A stretch of DNA of 64,000 nt, from positions 25,167,862-25,231,861 of the forward strand of contig CM070874.1 of the NCBI GenBank assembly GCA_036365515.1, given 5' to 3'. The notes under the pieces are model-generated. The model was not told the DNA's origin. It worked only from the letters and a program-made list of their open reading frames with translations, and searched no databases. The position numbers were made by a program, and so were the translations under genes. Positions 11,388-22,098 of this stretch are shown here, piece by piece. Numbering within the stretch: the first letter of the stretch is position 1; every line of letters starts with the position of its first letter. This DNA is from Torymus aiolomorphi. Lineage: Eukaryota; Arthropoda; Insecta; Hymenoptera; Torymidae.

Positions 11388-11422
11388 CTGAAGAGGTTGA
11401 CACACCAGTCAACGAAACGTCG
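11388..11422 (+). ncRNA. Hammerhead-ribozyme-like motif, right copy
   Basis: The same motif as at 8753-8787: CTGAAGAG, stem GTTGAC/GTCAAC around ACACCA, then GAAACGTCG. Its conservation in both arms fits a structural role at the element ends. Confidence 0.45.
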
Positions 11423-11502
11423 CTTTAAAAAAAACTTACATGAAATAAGGTGTTTTATTTCATACATGACCCCCGCCTGATCGAGAAAAGCATCACTTAC
11501 GC

Positions 11503-12900
11503 ATATTCAAGAACTGCTGGAAATTGCTGAAAATTGTATATATGGCGTATGTGGATTCGCTGATTACGAATCACAACTCAGATATTCAGAATTCAAAATG
11601 GCTGATCGAAAATGGAGGCGGAATATTCAAATACTACTGGATTTGCTGAAAATTGTATAAAAGGGATTTCTGGATAAGCTGATTACGAATCTGAACTCAG
11701 ATTTTCAAAATTCAAAATGGCGGATTCGAAGATGGTGGTCAAATATTGAAATATTATTAGATTTTGCTGAAAATTGTATATACCGGATTTTTGGTTTCGC
11801 TGATTATGAATCTGAACATATGTTTTGAAAATTCAGTCTGGTGGAACCTAGATGACTAACAAAAATTGAAATTATCTCGAGTTTGCTAAAAATTGTCTAC
11901 AGTGGGTTGCCGGATTCGGCAATTAGGAATCGTAAGTCATATTTTGAAAATTCAAAATAGAGGACCCAAGATGTCTTCCCAAAATTGAAATATTACTAGA
12001 TTTTGCTGAAAATTGTATATAAGTGATTTCTGAATTCGATTATGACGGATCTGAACTAAGATTTTAAAAATTTAAAATGGCGGCAAAATATTTAAATTAT
12101 ACTGGCTTTTGCTAAAAATTGTACATAGGAGGTTTCTATATTCGCTCATTATGAATCTGAACTCAGATTTTCAGAATTCAAAATGGCTGATCGAAGATGG
12201 AGGCCAAATATTCAAATATTATTGGATTTTGCTGAATATTGTATATAGGCGTATCTGGATCCGCCGATTATGAATCTGAACTCAGATTTTGAAAATTCAA
12301 AATAGAAGACCCAAGATGACGGCCAAAAATTGAAATTTTACCGGAATTTCCTAAAAATTGTATATTATGGGTTTCCGGATTCAAAATGGCGCATCGAAGA
12401 TGGAAGCCAAATATTCAAATATCATTGGATTTCGCTGAAAATTGTATATAGGGAACCCATCTGGATTCGCTGATTACGAATCTGAACTCATATTTTGCGA
12501 ATTCAAAATGCCTGCCAAATATCGAAATATTGCTGAATTTTACAATTGCATATGGGAAATTTCTGGATTCGCATGATGATAAATCAGAATTCAGATTATG
12601 AAACTTCGAAATGGCATACCCAAGATGGCGGCCAAAAATTGAACTTTTCTGTTTTGCTAAAAATTGAATATACTGAATTTCTGGATTCGCTGATTACGAA
12701 TATGAACTCAGATTTTAAAAATTCAAAATGGCAGTAAAATATTGAAATAATATTGGATTTCGCAATAAAATTGTATGTATGGGGTTTCCGAATTAGCTGA
12801 TTATGAATCTGAACTCAGATATGGAAAATTCAAAATGACGGAACGAAAATGTCTGCCACGTATTAAAATATTACTGAATTTTGCTGAAAATTGTATATAC
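11503..12900. repeat. 120-bp minisatellite, middle block
   Basis: Continues the array of 7920-8637 immediately after the duplicated target site, with about eleven diverged units. Several units have small deletions. Short frames inside are repeat artefacts. Confidence 0.85.
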
Positions 12901-13238
12901 ACGGCTTTCTAGGCCGTGAGTTATAACAGAGTAAGCGGGTACCTTCTCTGCCACCGTGTGACGGCGCGACACTCAGGCATGTCAACGATGGTCTCTAGGC
13001 AACGGTATACGGGGTGACTACCGCAGTCCTCAGACATGCCACTCACGCTTGCCGTCGTGCGCGTTAAAGCTTGAACTCAGTGATAGTCACGGCCTACAGC
13101 CGTGTCACGCGAGCACCGTTCATCGAAATGACCACAGTCACAGTCATAGACGCATATGTCACGACATCCGGCGATGCTATATGGCACCCTATTTTTTTCT
13201 CGCGCGTCACGGGCTACAGCTCTGAATTCTTCTTTCCG
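12901..13238. mobile_element. 338-bp GC-richer insertion in the minisatellite
   Basis: It breaks a satellite unit and is flanked by TATAC on both sides (12896-12900 and 13239-13243). It is much richer in GC than its surroundings and contains repeated GTCACGG(C/G)CTACAGC words. I see no tRNA-like promoter boxes, poly-A tail or clear inverted ends, so the class is unknown. Confidence 0.45.
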
Positions 13239-13965
13239 TATACGGGATTTCTGGATTCGATTATGACGGATCTGAACTCAGATTTTAAAAATTCAAAATG
13301 GCGGCAAAATATTTAAATTATACTGGCTTTTGCTAAAAATTGTATATAGGAGGTTTATATATTCGCTGATTACGAATCTGAACTCAGATTTTCAGAATTC
13401 AAAATGGCGGATCGAAGATGGAGGACAAATATTCAAACATTGATGGATTTTGCTGAAAATTGTATGTACGGGATTTCTAGATTGGATGATTACGAATCTG
13501 AACTCAGATTTTCAGAATTCCAAATTGCCAATCGATAATGGCTGTTACATATTGAAATATTACTGGATTTTGCTGAAAATTGTATATACGGGATTTTCGG
13601 ATTCGATTATTACGAATCTGAACTCAGATTTTAAAAATTGAAAATGGCTGCAAAATATTTAAATAATACTGGATTTTGCTAATAATTTTATGTAGGGGAT
13701 TTCTAGATTACGAATCTCAACTCAGATTTTCAGAATTCAAAATGGCGGATCTAAGATGTCGGACACATATTGAAATATTATTGGATTTTGCTGAAAATTT
13801 TAATTCAAACTGGTGGACCTAAGATGACTAACAAAAATTGAAATTTTACTCGAGTTTGTTAAAAATTGTATAGTTTCCGGATTCGCTGATTAGGAATCTG
13901 AACTCAGATTTTGTAAATATAAAATGGCGGCCAAAAATTGAAATATTACTGGATTTTATAATCAA
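13239..13965. repeat. 120-bp minisatellite, right block
   Basis: About six more units in the same orientation as the other blocks. The array fades out near 13965. Confidence 0.85.
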
Positions 13966-14179
13966 TAAGTTACAAATAAAATCAGAGCTGACGTAATGAA
14001 CTACATATATATTGTGTATTATTTTGTTAAATATAATATACTTAGTATTTTAAAAATTAATAAATGTTAAGAATAATGTTTTTAAAAAACATTACAGAAA
14101 TTTTAAATGAAAAAATAAGTGTTTCATGATATTATGTAATAGAAGATTATCCCCATTTATTATTATTAATATTTATCTC

Positions 14180-14229
14180 TAACAATGGGGGTTGGCGAGC
14201 GGAGCGAGCAGGGGGCGAAGCCCCCCTAG
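14180..14229 (+). mobile_element. Helitron-like 3' terminus
   Basis: GCGAGCGGAGCGAGC is followed by a GGGGGC-GAA-GCCCCC hairpin and then CTAG (14226-14229), with T as the next base. A hairpin followed by CTRR and insertion before T is the Helitron 3'-end pattern. The 5' end is not located. The 120-bp array to the left may be the internal repeat block of this element, as in helentron-type elements, but that is inference. Confidence 0.45.
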
Positions 14230-14298
14230 TATATATATATATATATACACACCAATAGTAAGAAATGCGGTGAGCCCCAAGTACTTACAAAAAAAAAC

Positions 14299-14808
14299 TT
14301 AATCGCAGCACTCAGGTTCGGAGCCCTGGCCGCCCTCAGACGTATTTCTACGTTGCTTACATGGCTTCGACGTATGCAAGTGCCGCGCGCGGCAGCTGAC
14401 CCTGGCTCGAACACACCACGCCGTGGGAGAAACGGCCCTCGCCGAGTGATCATTAGGTGCCAAGGAGTCCCGATCCACAGAGGGGCTAGGAGAACGAGGC
14501 GAGTCACGATCTGGTACGGCGGCCCTTGGCTCCAGCAGTTTCGGGCCAGGACTTGAAGGCGGCGTCCTCATCGAATGGACGACCTCTCCAGCATCACGAG
14601 TATGTGGCGCCTGACGATCCGCCCGAGCTATCTTTCGTTCGAGCACATCTCGCCGACACCCAGTCTCCCTCCTCGACAGGGAACTGCGCATCCGTTCCAA
14701 CAGCGGAACCGGAGCCGGAGCAAATGACGGTCTCGGGTCCCAGCCTTCCGGAACACCTCGAGATGGACCCATCTGGCCACAGGGTCGACCGACGGGTTGT
14801 CGCGGCAA
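14299..14808 (-). CDS. Unassigned Pro/Arg/Ser-rich open frame
   Basis: A 169-residue frame in a GC-rich island (14280-14950) that stands out from the AT-rich surroundings. Composition is rich in Pro, Arg and Ser (for example SPRSPSPSVDRDSLAPNDHS), with no domain I recognise. Frames on the other strand (14526-14945) are comparably long, so the open frame may simply reflect GC content. It could be a decayed retrotransposon Gag-like tail. Coding status is doubtful. Confidence 0.2.
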   Translation of the reverse strand: MPRQPVGRPCGQMGPSRGVPEGWDPRPSFAPAPVPLLERMRSSLSRRETGCRRDVLERKIARADRQAPHTRDAGEVVHSMRTPPSSPGPKLLEPRAAVPDRDSPRSPSPSVDRDSLAPNDHSARAVSPTAWCVRARVSCRARHLHTSKPCKQRRNTSEGGQGSEPECCD

Positions 14809-14972
14809 GCCGCCGATACCACCGAGCGATCAACGGAAAGAAGGACGCCTGCCGCGAGCGCGTCCTCTGCCACCATTGCGCCCAGGCCCCGCCACAGGCC
14901 AGGCCACAAGCACTTGTGGGACCTATAAGCGCAAGAAAAAAATAATAATATTAAGAGGAGAACTAGTGACGA

Positions 14973-14979
<7 letters not shown>

Positions 14980-15030
<51 letters not shown>
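14980..15030. repeat. (TA)n microsatellite
   Basis: TA tract of about 50 bp. The following 15031-15700 has no frame I can assign. Confidence 0.9.
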
Positions 15031-15036
<6 letters not shown>

Positions 15037-15728
15037 ATAAACTCACCAGAGGAGACGACGGATGGAGTGGCCTGATGACCAACCTCACGGGGAAACCAGC
15101 AAGCATTCCGCTGACTTCCATAGCTCCCACGAATAGCGACGATACGAATGATACGGAAAGAAAGCTACTAATGCTATTACCTGAAACACATATAATTTAT
15201 ACCAGAAAATCACTGGACAACAGGAGCTTCCCACGCCGAGCCATGGCACGGCGTGAGCGCTGTCTCAGCATCGCGCGACGGCCGATTCCTGGAAACACAC
15301 ACCACCGGTAGACACCGATTTCGGGTACTCAAGGAAAACACTCGGCAACATATAATAGCAAACATTGCATTTTTTAACCATGAATGGGAATTGTAATCAA
15401 TTGCGTAGTCTAATATAAAAATAATATTAAAAACAGAGCAAGGTGCCGAGGGCGATTATGCCTATAAAATGCTTCATATGATATTTAAATTATCATAAAT
15501 AAATAATACTTACCGTAAACGGAATAGGGCATCAAAAATATATAAATTATAATACTAAAAACACAGTAAAATAAGTACATCATTATAAAACAACAATAAT
15601 ACTTAGAGCGTATTTAGAAAAAATCCGATAGAAAGAAAAAAAATTTTAAAAATGGGAAGGAAGAAAAAAAAAGGAAATGAGAAATAGGAATATCTGATTA
15701 CAGGGCAATTTGCAGCCAGGAAAATGCG

Positions 15729-18533
15729 ATGGCGACTACACGACCAATGGAAGGGAACCCGGGAATACTAGTAGAACAACTCAGCTCCCTCGTGATATCC
15801 AGTACTACATGGAGAATAATACAGCAAATAGATTTGGAACCACTAACGAAGCAGGGAGATAAATTGATTGAAAGCTGGAGAACATTAACACGGTTTCGGA
15901 AGGAAAACAAGAATGAAAACCAATATCTACAATTGAAAGGCATCTACAAACAAATAAAGACCTGTAGTCAAGATATGGAGAGAGTGTTCGAATTAATGCA
16001 AGGACACGAACACCCCAAGCATAACCGGGAACGCTGCGCATGGTTCTCCGCAGTGGGCAAAGTGAGTAAATTCCTATTTGGAACGCTCGACAAAACCACC
16101 GAAAAGGAAATAAAGGGCTTGATAGCAGGGACAAAACCGAGAACATCTAATTTATCAAAGCTTCTAATAAATCAAACGGAGATTGTGTACAGACAATTTG
16201 GTATATTGCAAAAAGAAACCATGGAAATCGAAAAGCATTTACAGATATTGAAACAGGAACAACAACAAGAAAAAATGGAAGCAGCCTCCAACAGGGCAGT
16301 ACAGATAGTCGAAGAGCAAATATTACAATATGAGATTGACGTGCAGACCCTAACAGACGCAATCCTGTTCGCAGCTCAGGGATCAATCCACCCGCGATTC
16401 ATAGACCCAGCTCAGGTACAAGAGACAGCGCGATTAGTTTCCACAACGGTGTCGGACGCCGCATTCCCGATTCCGAGCGAGAATGGCAGCATAACTGATT
16501 TAGTGAAAATTGCGGTTGTTTCGATCATGTTATGTGATTGGCAACTTATATATTACATCGCGATACCACTAGCACGATATTACCGCGAGTATGATCATCC
16601 CCAAGGCCAATACCACAGGCCACTGCAAATGGATCAACGGCATACGCGTACATTTGGCCAAATATACCATTCTTTGCGCTCAGTCGAGCTAAGGACGCAT
16701 ATATCAGTATCCAACCGGAGACATTAAGTGCAAACGCATCAATAACTTATACATTTGCAGAGGAACAGGCGCCCAACAGTTACTCGACGATCGAGCAACA
16801 TGCGAAGTCAAAGTAGCCGCCAGACAAGAGCTGTCTAAACTCGATGCTTGTAATATCAGAATAATAAAATTAAGTACTACGTTTTGAGCTAGAACGAGCT
16901 CGCCGAACACCTGGATGTTCTCGGCCGGAACCAAGGACAAGTTATTAGTCAGCTGTATGAGAGCAGCAGATCAGGTAGTCCCAATACAATACAAGGAGTC
17001 AGTCTACTCGAGTTACCAGGAGGGTGCACGGCCCGATCAGAATTTATACGATTGAGCGCGACCCGCGAGGTAACCACTGAATTCAAACCGGTGACATACG
17101 GCGGGAGCGGGCTGAATATATCGGAGATACTTAACACCACAATGGTCGACTCAAGTGTATTAAGGGGTTATATCTGGTTGGAATTCTTTTTTTTCCATTT
17201 TTTTTTTATTGGCTTAAAGTATGGTAAAACATCCCTAGATTTATGATCAATAATGTCCAAACATGAAAGAAACTCAGACAAATTTTAAAAATCAATTTTT
17301 CCAAAGCAATTCTGAGGTGAAAAATGAAGAAATTTCGTCTATTTCGTTGACGGTGCATTTTTGAATCTCGCGGTCATATATATGCTTATAATTTATCGAC
17401 CGCCGAGAATATACTTCAAAACTATGCTATAGATGTCGCTTTGTACTACACATATACTATTGGTGCTGGGATAGCAGAGTAAAGGTAAAAAAATTATTAC
17501 GGCCCTCATTACGATTTCACAAAATTATAAAGTTTTCAAATTTCAAGTGCGTTTATCTCAAAACCAAGTTTTCAAAATCGGCACGCAGTAAAACTCGATG
17601 AGTTTTCATCCGATTGATTTGAAATTTTAACTGTAGCTTCTTCATTAGATTATCTGTTTAAGTACACACGATTTCAACGATCGATAAACAATTAAAAAAA
17701 TTATAAACAATTTAAGTCGATTTTTTTCGTCGAAAACGCAACTTTTTGTTTGAACAACCGCCATTTTGCGAAAAAAATTCCTAAAAATATAATCGTGTGT
17801 ATTTCAACCGCAAAACTCATGTATATATGAAAAAAATTTTTTTATTGTTCCAGATGATGATCCAGAGGACTTCTACTGCGTGCCGCAGAGATACTTTTTC
17901 AAATACTGCTTTACATTTATTGACAAATAGCCGCCATTTTGTAAATTTTCACCAATAAAAAAATTTTTTTATATTCCCAAAAAGAGTTGCTTAACCGATT
18001 CATATATTATTTATTTATGCTAATTTAAAAACGAGCTCAAAAAAAATATGAAAAAAGGCCTTTTTTTTGAGCTCCAACCAGATATAACCCCTTAATGCGG
18101 CATATAATGGAAGGGCCAGCAAACTCGCCCACAGACACAAACGCTCAGGCTCAATTTCTGAAATCGGGCGAAGGGCTGAGAGATCATCAATCAGGCTCGC
18201 GAGGTAGAACAGAACCAAGAGATAAACGACGAATTCGTCGCATTCAGGCAATTAGTATCATACTCCGGTGGATCGGTAATAGTGATCATATTAATAGTGG
18301 GAATACTTTGGAAAATCTGGCCGAAAGGGGGGCGCCCGCTACTAATCAATAGAGAAATTTTTACAGGCACCCAAGCACTGGCTCGACAACCCCAGGGTCC
18401 AGTCGTACGCTATTCAACAGCAGGAGTTCGAGTATTTAGCCTTACGCATCTGCACGAACTAGGCCTACAGGACCGCCCCTATCTAGCTCGGGGGCAGCGG
18501 ATATTCGATAGTACGCAGTCCATATGCTCTTAG
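15729..18533 (+). pseudogene. env: Errantivirus-type env (baculovirus F-like), degenerate
   Basis: In insect errantiviruses and Gypsy-type elements, env encodes a membrane fusion glycoprotein related to baculovirus F. The first open part (15729-16727, 332 residues) has a basic stretch, then an apolar segment near residue 105-118 where the fusion peptide lies, then long helical Gln/Glu-rich coils. I see no signal peptide at its start, so the N-terminus is incomplete. A frameshift near 16580, then further stops and shifts, break the middle (to 17159). A 928-bp MITE interrupts it at 17164-18091. The last part carries a single hydrophobic transmembrane stretch (about 18255-18315) followed by a basic cytoplasmic tail that ends near 18533. 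The gene cannot make a protein as it stands. It sits just left of an LTR in the same orientation. Confidence 0.75.
17164..18091. mobile_element. 928-bp TTAA MITE inside env
   Basis: Perfect 19-bp terminal inverted repeats, GGGGTTATATCTGGTTGGA at 17164-17182 and its complement at 18073-18091, flanked by TTAA at 17160-17163 and 18092-18095. No coding capacity. Like the 968-4095 element it has GGGG termini and a TTAA target, but the rest of the repeat differs, so it may be mobilised by a related transposase. Confidence 0.9.
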
Positions 18534-18774
18534 CAAGAAGGGGAAAAAGAGCACAAGATTACAAACTCGTATCTTATGTAACTTAATTTATTGTAATTAT
18601 AAAAAGAGAGAGATAGATATAGATTATTAGATTTGTAATTATTAGGTACACAAACACGAAAAATACATTACACATAAAAACATTATTTTCTCTATACTTA
18701 ATTTGTAACAAATACACAAGAAACACTAGCTAGCAAACAATTGTAATCCGCTCCGCAATAACAACAGCAAACGT

Positions 18775-19025
18775 AAGCAACCTCAGCAACCGCTCGATGG
18801 GGATAAATTCAACAACAATAGCGAACCTAAACAACCTCAGTAACCTATCGATAAGGATAAATGTGAAAAAAGCCAACCTAAGCAACCTCAGCGACCGCTC
18901 GATGAGGGTAAATGTGAAAAAAAGCCAACCTAGGCAACCTCAGCGACCGCTCTATGGGGATAAATTCAACAACAATAGCCAACCTAAAACAACCTCAGCA
19001 ACCGCTCCATGAGGATAAAGGCAAA
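18775..19025 (+). repeat. ~52-bp tandem repeats in env 3' region
   Basis: About five units built around AACCTCAGCGACCGCTCGAT followed by G(A/G)G(A/G)TAAAT and either a TCAACAACAATAGC or a GTGAAAAAAGCC block. They lie between the end of env and the LTR. Confidence 0.75.
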
Positions 19026-19155
19026 AACTTTGCAAAAAAGGCAAAAAAAGGCCAATCCTTTAGGGAGGCCAGCCCCAACCCAGAACGAAGGAAATTTTTT
19101 TCGAGCCTTGGGCTTTGGGCATCGACCAGGAGGCTGATGTTGCGGCCCTCAGACG

Positions 19156-19857
19156 TGTTACGAGTAGAGGCTTCTAGAGATTAATCGCGCTATCAGAGGC
19201 GAGCTGCACGTCAGCAGCTCGCAGGACATCGAACCTCAACTACAGCGGCGCGTCAGCAGCACGCGATGTGGAAACTTCCGAAACTCAAGTGCGTGAATGG
19301 AAGCGAGCTACATGCACCAGATCGCAGGACATCGAACCTCAACTACAGCGGCACGCCAGCAGCACGCGATGTGGAAACTTCCGAAACTCAAGCGCGTGAA
19401 TGAAAGCAAGTTGCATGTCAGCAGATCGCAGCACGTCGAACCGAAGAACGAGATGACGAAACTACGGCGCATCGGGCACAGCATCGAAAAGCTGACACGA
19501 TGGCTCGATTGGCAATCGACGAAGTTAGCGATTGACTCCCACCCACGAACACTTAGGTACTGGTATAAATACGGTACAGAGCACGTATGAGGGGGAGTTT
19601 AAGACCATCAAGGAACGAGCGAGGAAGGACGAACAAGGAAGCTGATCTGCACAAGCGACCCACGAGAGGACAATCGCCAGTCAACCGCGCCGCGCTATTT
19701 AAAACACGTTAGGGATATCTCTCTCTTGTTAACGGAAATAAATATCAGTACACACATATAACCCGACTAGTATTTCACTGCATCGCTTCGAGTATAAACT
19801 TGGAGCGACCCGAGAACCAGAACCATCCACATTCTCGAATACGTCTCACACGTAACA
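19156..19857 (+). repeat. Gypsy LTR, plus orientation
   Basis: Starts TGTTACGAGTAGAGG and ends ACACGTAACA, so it has TG..CA ends with TGTTACG/CGTAACA inverted tips. It contains a duplicated block of about 107 bp (near 19215-19430), a TATAAA-like box near 19563 and AATAAA near 19738. It matches the complement of 25790-26492 along its length. It follows env in the same orientation, as a 3' LTR would, but is inverted relative to the LTR that drives gag-pol to its right. Confidence 0.9.
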
Positions 19858-19863
19858 TATTAA

Positions 19864-20590
19864 TTTGATACCCTTACTACGATCGTTACAGAAGTCCTGG
19901 TCGGGCTCCTGTGGCGCCAGGTTTTCATCTGCTTGAATTGATTCCTTTAATATTTGCAATATCCGAGCTTGCTCTTATCTTGGCAGGTGGAACCTATTTT
20001 TTGAGATTTTTGTTAACCGGACATTTGTCATTATACCCGCGAATTCCACATGATCATGGTTCCTCTGATTGCGTCAACCAGTGTATCCGAATACGTCCCT
20101 CTGTATTAGATATAGTGCGAGTTGTCTGACAAATAAAGAATCCGTTGTCCGTGTTTCGTACAGCTAGAAACTCTCCTTTCTCATAGATGATCCCCTTATA
20201 TGACGGCCCTGCTGATATCGTTGCCTCTGGGTCTTTCCTTCTTTCAGGTGTGACAAATATCCCCTGTTCCTTTTGCTGCGGGACGGATACCGAAACTTTA
20301 TTCAGCTCTGTCTCCTCTCCATCGGTAGTCGTGGGAGTCTCGCCAAATAAGGGTCTGGGGCCGGGCGTGCTGGTTTCTAGGCAGAAGCACTAAATGGGGG
20401 GCCAAAGGTGTACTTGCCATCCCGATTTCTCCTTCCATATTGAGTCCTTTTCGTATGTACGGCAGCTGTTTATCGGTTTCCACCTGGGCCAATATATGCT
20501 CGGTTCCTGCTATGTTGCTTCCGCTAATTTTTTCGCAGACTGGGAATTTTCGTCCTGTCTTTCTCTCGGCATGCTTCATATATTTGCGCC
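19864..20590 (-). pseudogene. Gypsy pol C-terminal module, frameshifted
   Basis: After RNase H the minus strand carries a diverged coding tail. One frame (about 20300-20590) reads through GRKFPVCEKISGSNIAGTEH and a second (about 19864-20340) through KGIIYEKGEFLAVRN and GFFICQTTRTISNTEGRIRI. These resemble the tail domain seen at the end of some insect Gypsy polyproteins. Function unknown. Several shifts and stops separate the pieces, and the frame runs right up to the left LTR. An integrase would normally come before this module, and I cannot find one. Confidence 0.45.
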
Positions 20591-21126
20591 TTCTAAGTTC
20601 CTTCCACGACTCCTCTTCTGAGTGAGTCTTCTCTTTCATCCGACTCCGATGATAAGTTTTGATTTGGTATTTTCTTCGGATTTCCAAGGCTACCGTCGCT
20701 CGACGATCCGTGATCTTCGTCTTGGTTGGGATTTCTTTTTGTGGCTGCTCTAGTTGCGTAACATATCTTTGCTGGTGGATTGTATTCGTTATAGTTGTGC
20801 TCCTTCTCTTGTTTTTCGGCTAATGCGTAGAGTTCCACCCTGGGTCGATCTGGGTTCTCTTGACCGTCTCGCAATATAGGATTCCGGGAAAGTGCATCCG
20901 CGTTACAGTTGCGTGGTCCTGGCCGATAAATTATCTCGAATTCGTAACCGCATAATTCTGCCTTTAACCTGTTGAATCTCCCATCCGGTTTCTTAGTGTT
21001 ATGAAAATGCTTTAACGGTTCATGATCTGTAATGATGGTGAATTTTCGTCCATATAAAAAGGGACGAAATTGTTCCTTTGCAAATACAAGGGCAATAAGT
21101 TCTCTGTCATAGGTTGAGTAACGTAA
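20591..21126 (-). pseudogene. Gypsy RNase H region, frameshifted
   Basis: Follows the reverse transcriptase directly. In broken frames the minus strand reads typical RNase H steps of Gypsy elements: a QFRPFLYGRKFTIITDHEP-like segment near 21020-21085, LKAELCGYEFEIIYRPGPRN near 20910-20970, and an NADALSRNP-like end near 20880. The last part (20593-20874) is an open 93-residue charged tail. RNase H removes the RNA strand during reverse transcription. Stops at about 21127 and 21040 disrupt it. Confidence 0.65.
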
Positions 21127-22098
21127 TTATGGTCCTCGCAGACATCGAGATGCGTAAATACAGGCGTGATCATTCCCTGGCATGCCTTGTCCTAATATTG
21201 CTCTTAGCGCAAAATCACTAGCATCCGTGGTGACGATGAATTCTTTTGATAAATCCGGCGCCATTAGGACTGGTTCACTGCAGAGAGCTTCCTTAAGTTT
21301 CTCAAATGCCTGTTGTTGTTCTTCCCCCCATACAAACAGCTGTTTGCCTTGCTCGTCCTTGTCTCTTAGTAGTTTAGAGAGTGGGCAAGCCATTTTCGCA
21401 AAATTCTTTACGAACCGACGATAATAGCCTGCTAGTCCTAAGAACTGCTTAATTTTCTTTTTATTTGTCGGGACGGGGAAGTGGCGAACGGCTTCTATCT
21501 TCTTGGGGTCCGGTCTTATTTTTCCGTTACCGGCGATATGTCCCAGGAAACTGGCCTCTCTTTGCAAGAACTGACATTTGCTCGGCTCGACCTTAAGATT
21601 GGCTTCGTCTAACCTCTTCATTAAACGCCTGAACTTCTTTCCATGCTCCTCAAGGTCTGTGGCAAAGACGATAATGTCATCCAGATATATGTACAATTCT
21701 ACTCCCTGCAGTCCGCTTAAAACGAGATCCATGAGGGATTGAAAGGTCGCGGGTGCGTTCCGTAGTCCCATGCCCATTCGAGTGTACTGATAGTGATCGT
21801 AAGGACACGCAAATGCCGTTTTATGCGCGTCTTCAGGGTCCATAGGGATCTGGTAAAAGCCTGTTTTTAAGTCAATTGCCGTAATATATTTCGCTGACGC
21901 TACCGCCTCTATAATATCTGTCGTAAGCGGTAGCGGGTAACTATTTCCTACCGTTATTTCGTTGAGTTGGCGAAAATCATAACCATGCGCCACCTCTTCT
22001 CTCCGTTCTTACCACTTTTCTTGGGGGACTACCCATATCATCGATGAATATGGGCTATCTGAAGGCTTGATGATTCCAGCATCCAAGTATTGTGTTAT
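21127..22098 (-). pseudogene. pol: Gypsy reverse transcriptase
   Basis: A 288-residue open part (21127-21993) reads DFRQLNEITV, AIDLKTGFYQIPM, the GMGLRNAPATFQ step, the catalytic YIYLDDIIVF near 21680, FLGHIAGNGKIRPDPKK and FLGLAGYYRRF, all in Ty3/Gypsy order, and ends in the start of RNase H. The upstream 22000-22098 is in another frame with a stop after the protease part, so the finger region is broken by a frameshift and a stop. Reverse transcribes element RNA in cytoplasmic particles when intact. Confidence 0.9.

Larger units (their letters stand above)
8638..11502 (-). mobile_element. Penelope-like element with inverted partial copy
   Basis: The insertion has a 14-bp target duplication, ATATTCAAGAACTG, at 8624-8637 and 11503-11516. 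It consists of a 5'-truncated minus-strand copy (8638 to about 10570) joined head-to-head to a shorter plus-strand copy (10571-11502), giving inverted repeats of roughly 0.9-1.0 kb. The left end has about 34 extra bases (8638-8671) beyond the shared repeat. Inverted partial copies and a short extension at one end are usual for Penelope-like elements. The copies carry a reverse transcriptase with a GIY-YIG endonuclease and a ribozyme-like motif. Confidence 0.9.

Noticed and set aside
7920..13965. CRISPR-like array
   Set aside because: Whole 120-bp units repeat, not short repeats with unique spacers, and the surrounding DNA is a eukaryotic transposon landscape.
14226..14945. Several 70-140 residue frames on both strands
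   Set aside because: They overlap in a GC-rich island; only the longest minus-strand frame is listed, with low confidence.
15075..15311. 78-residue plus-strand frame before env as an env signal peptide
   Set aside because: It has no hydrophobic signal segment and a different frame with stops lies between it and env.
19911..20621. Plus-strand frames right of the left LTR as a new gag
   Set aside because: The minus strand over the same bases reads a conserved Gypsy tail module, so the plus frames are shadows.
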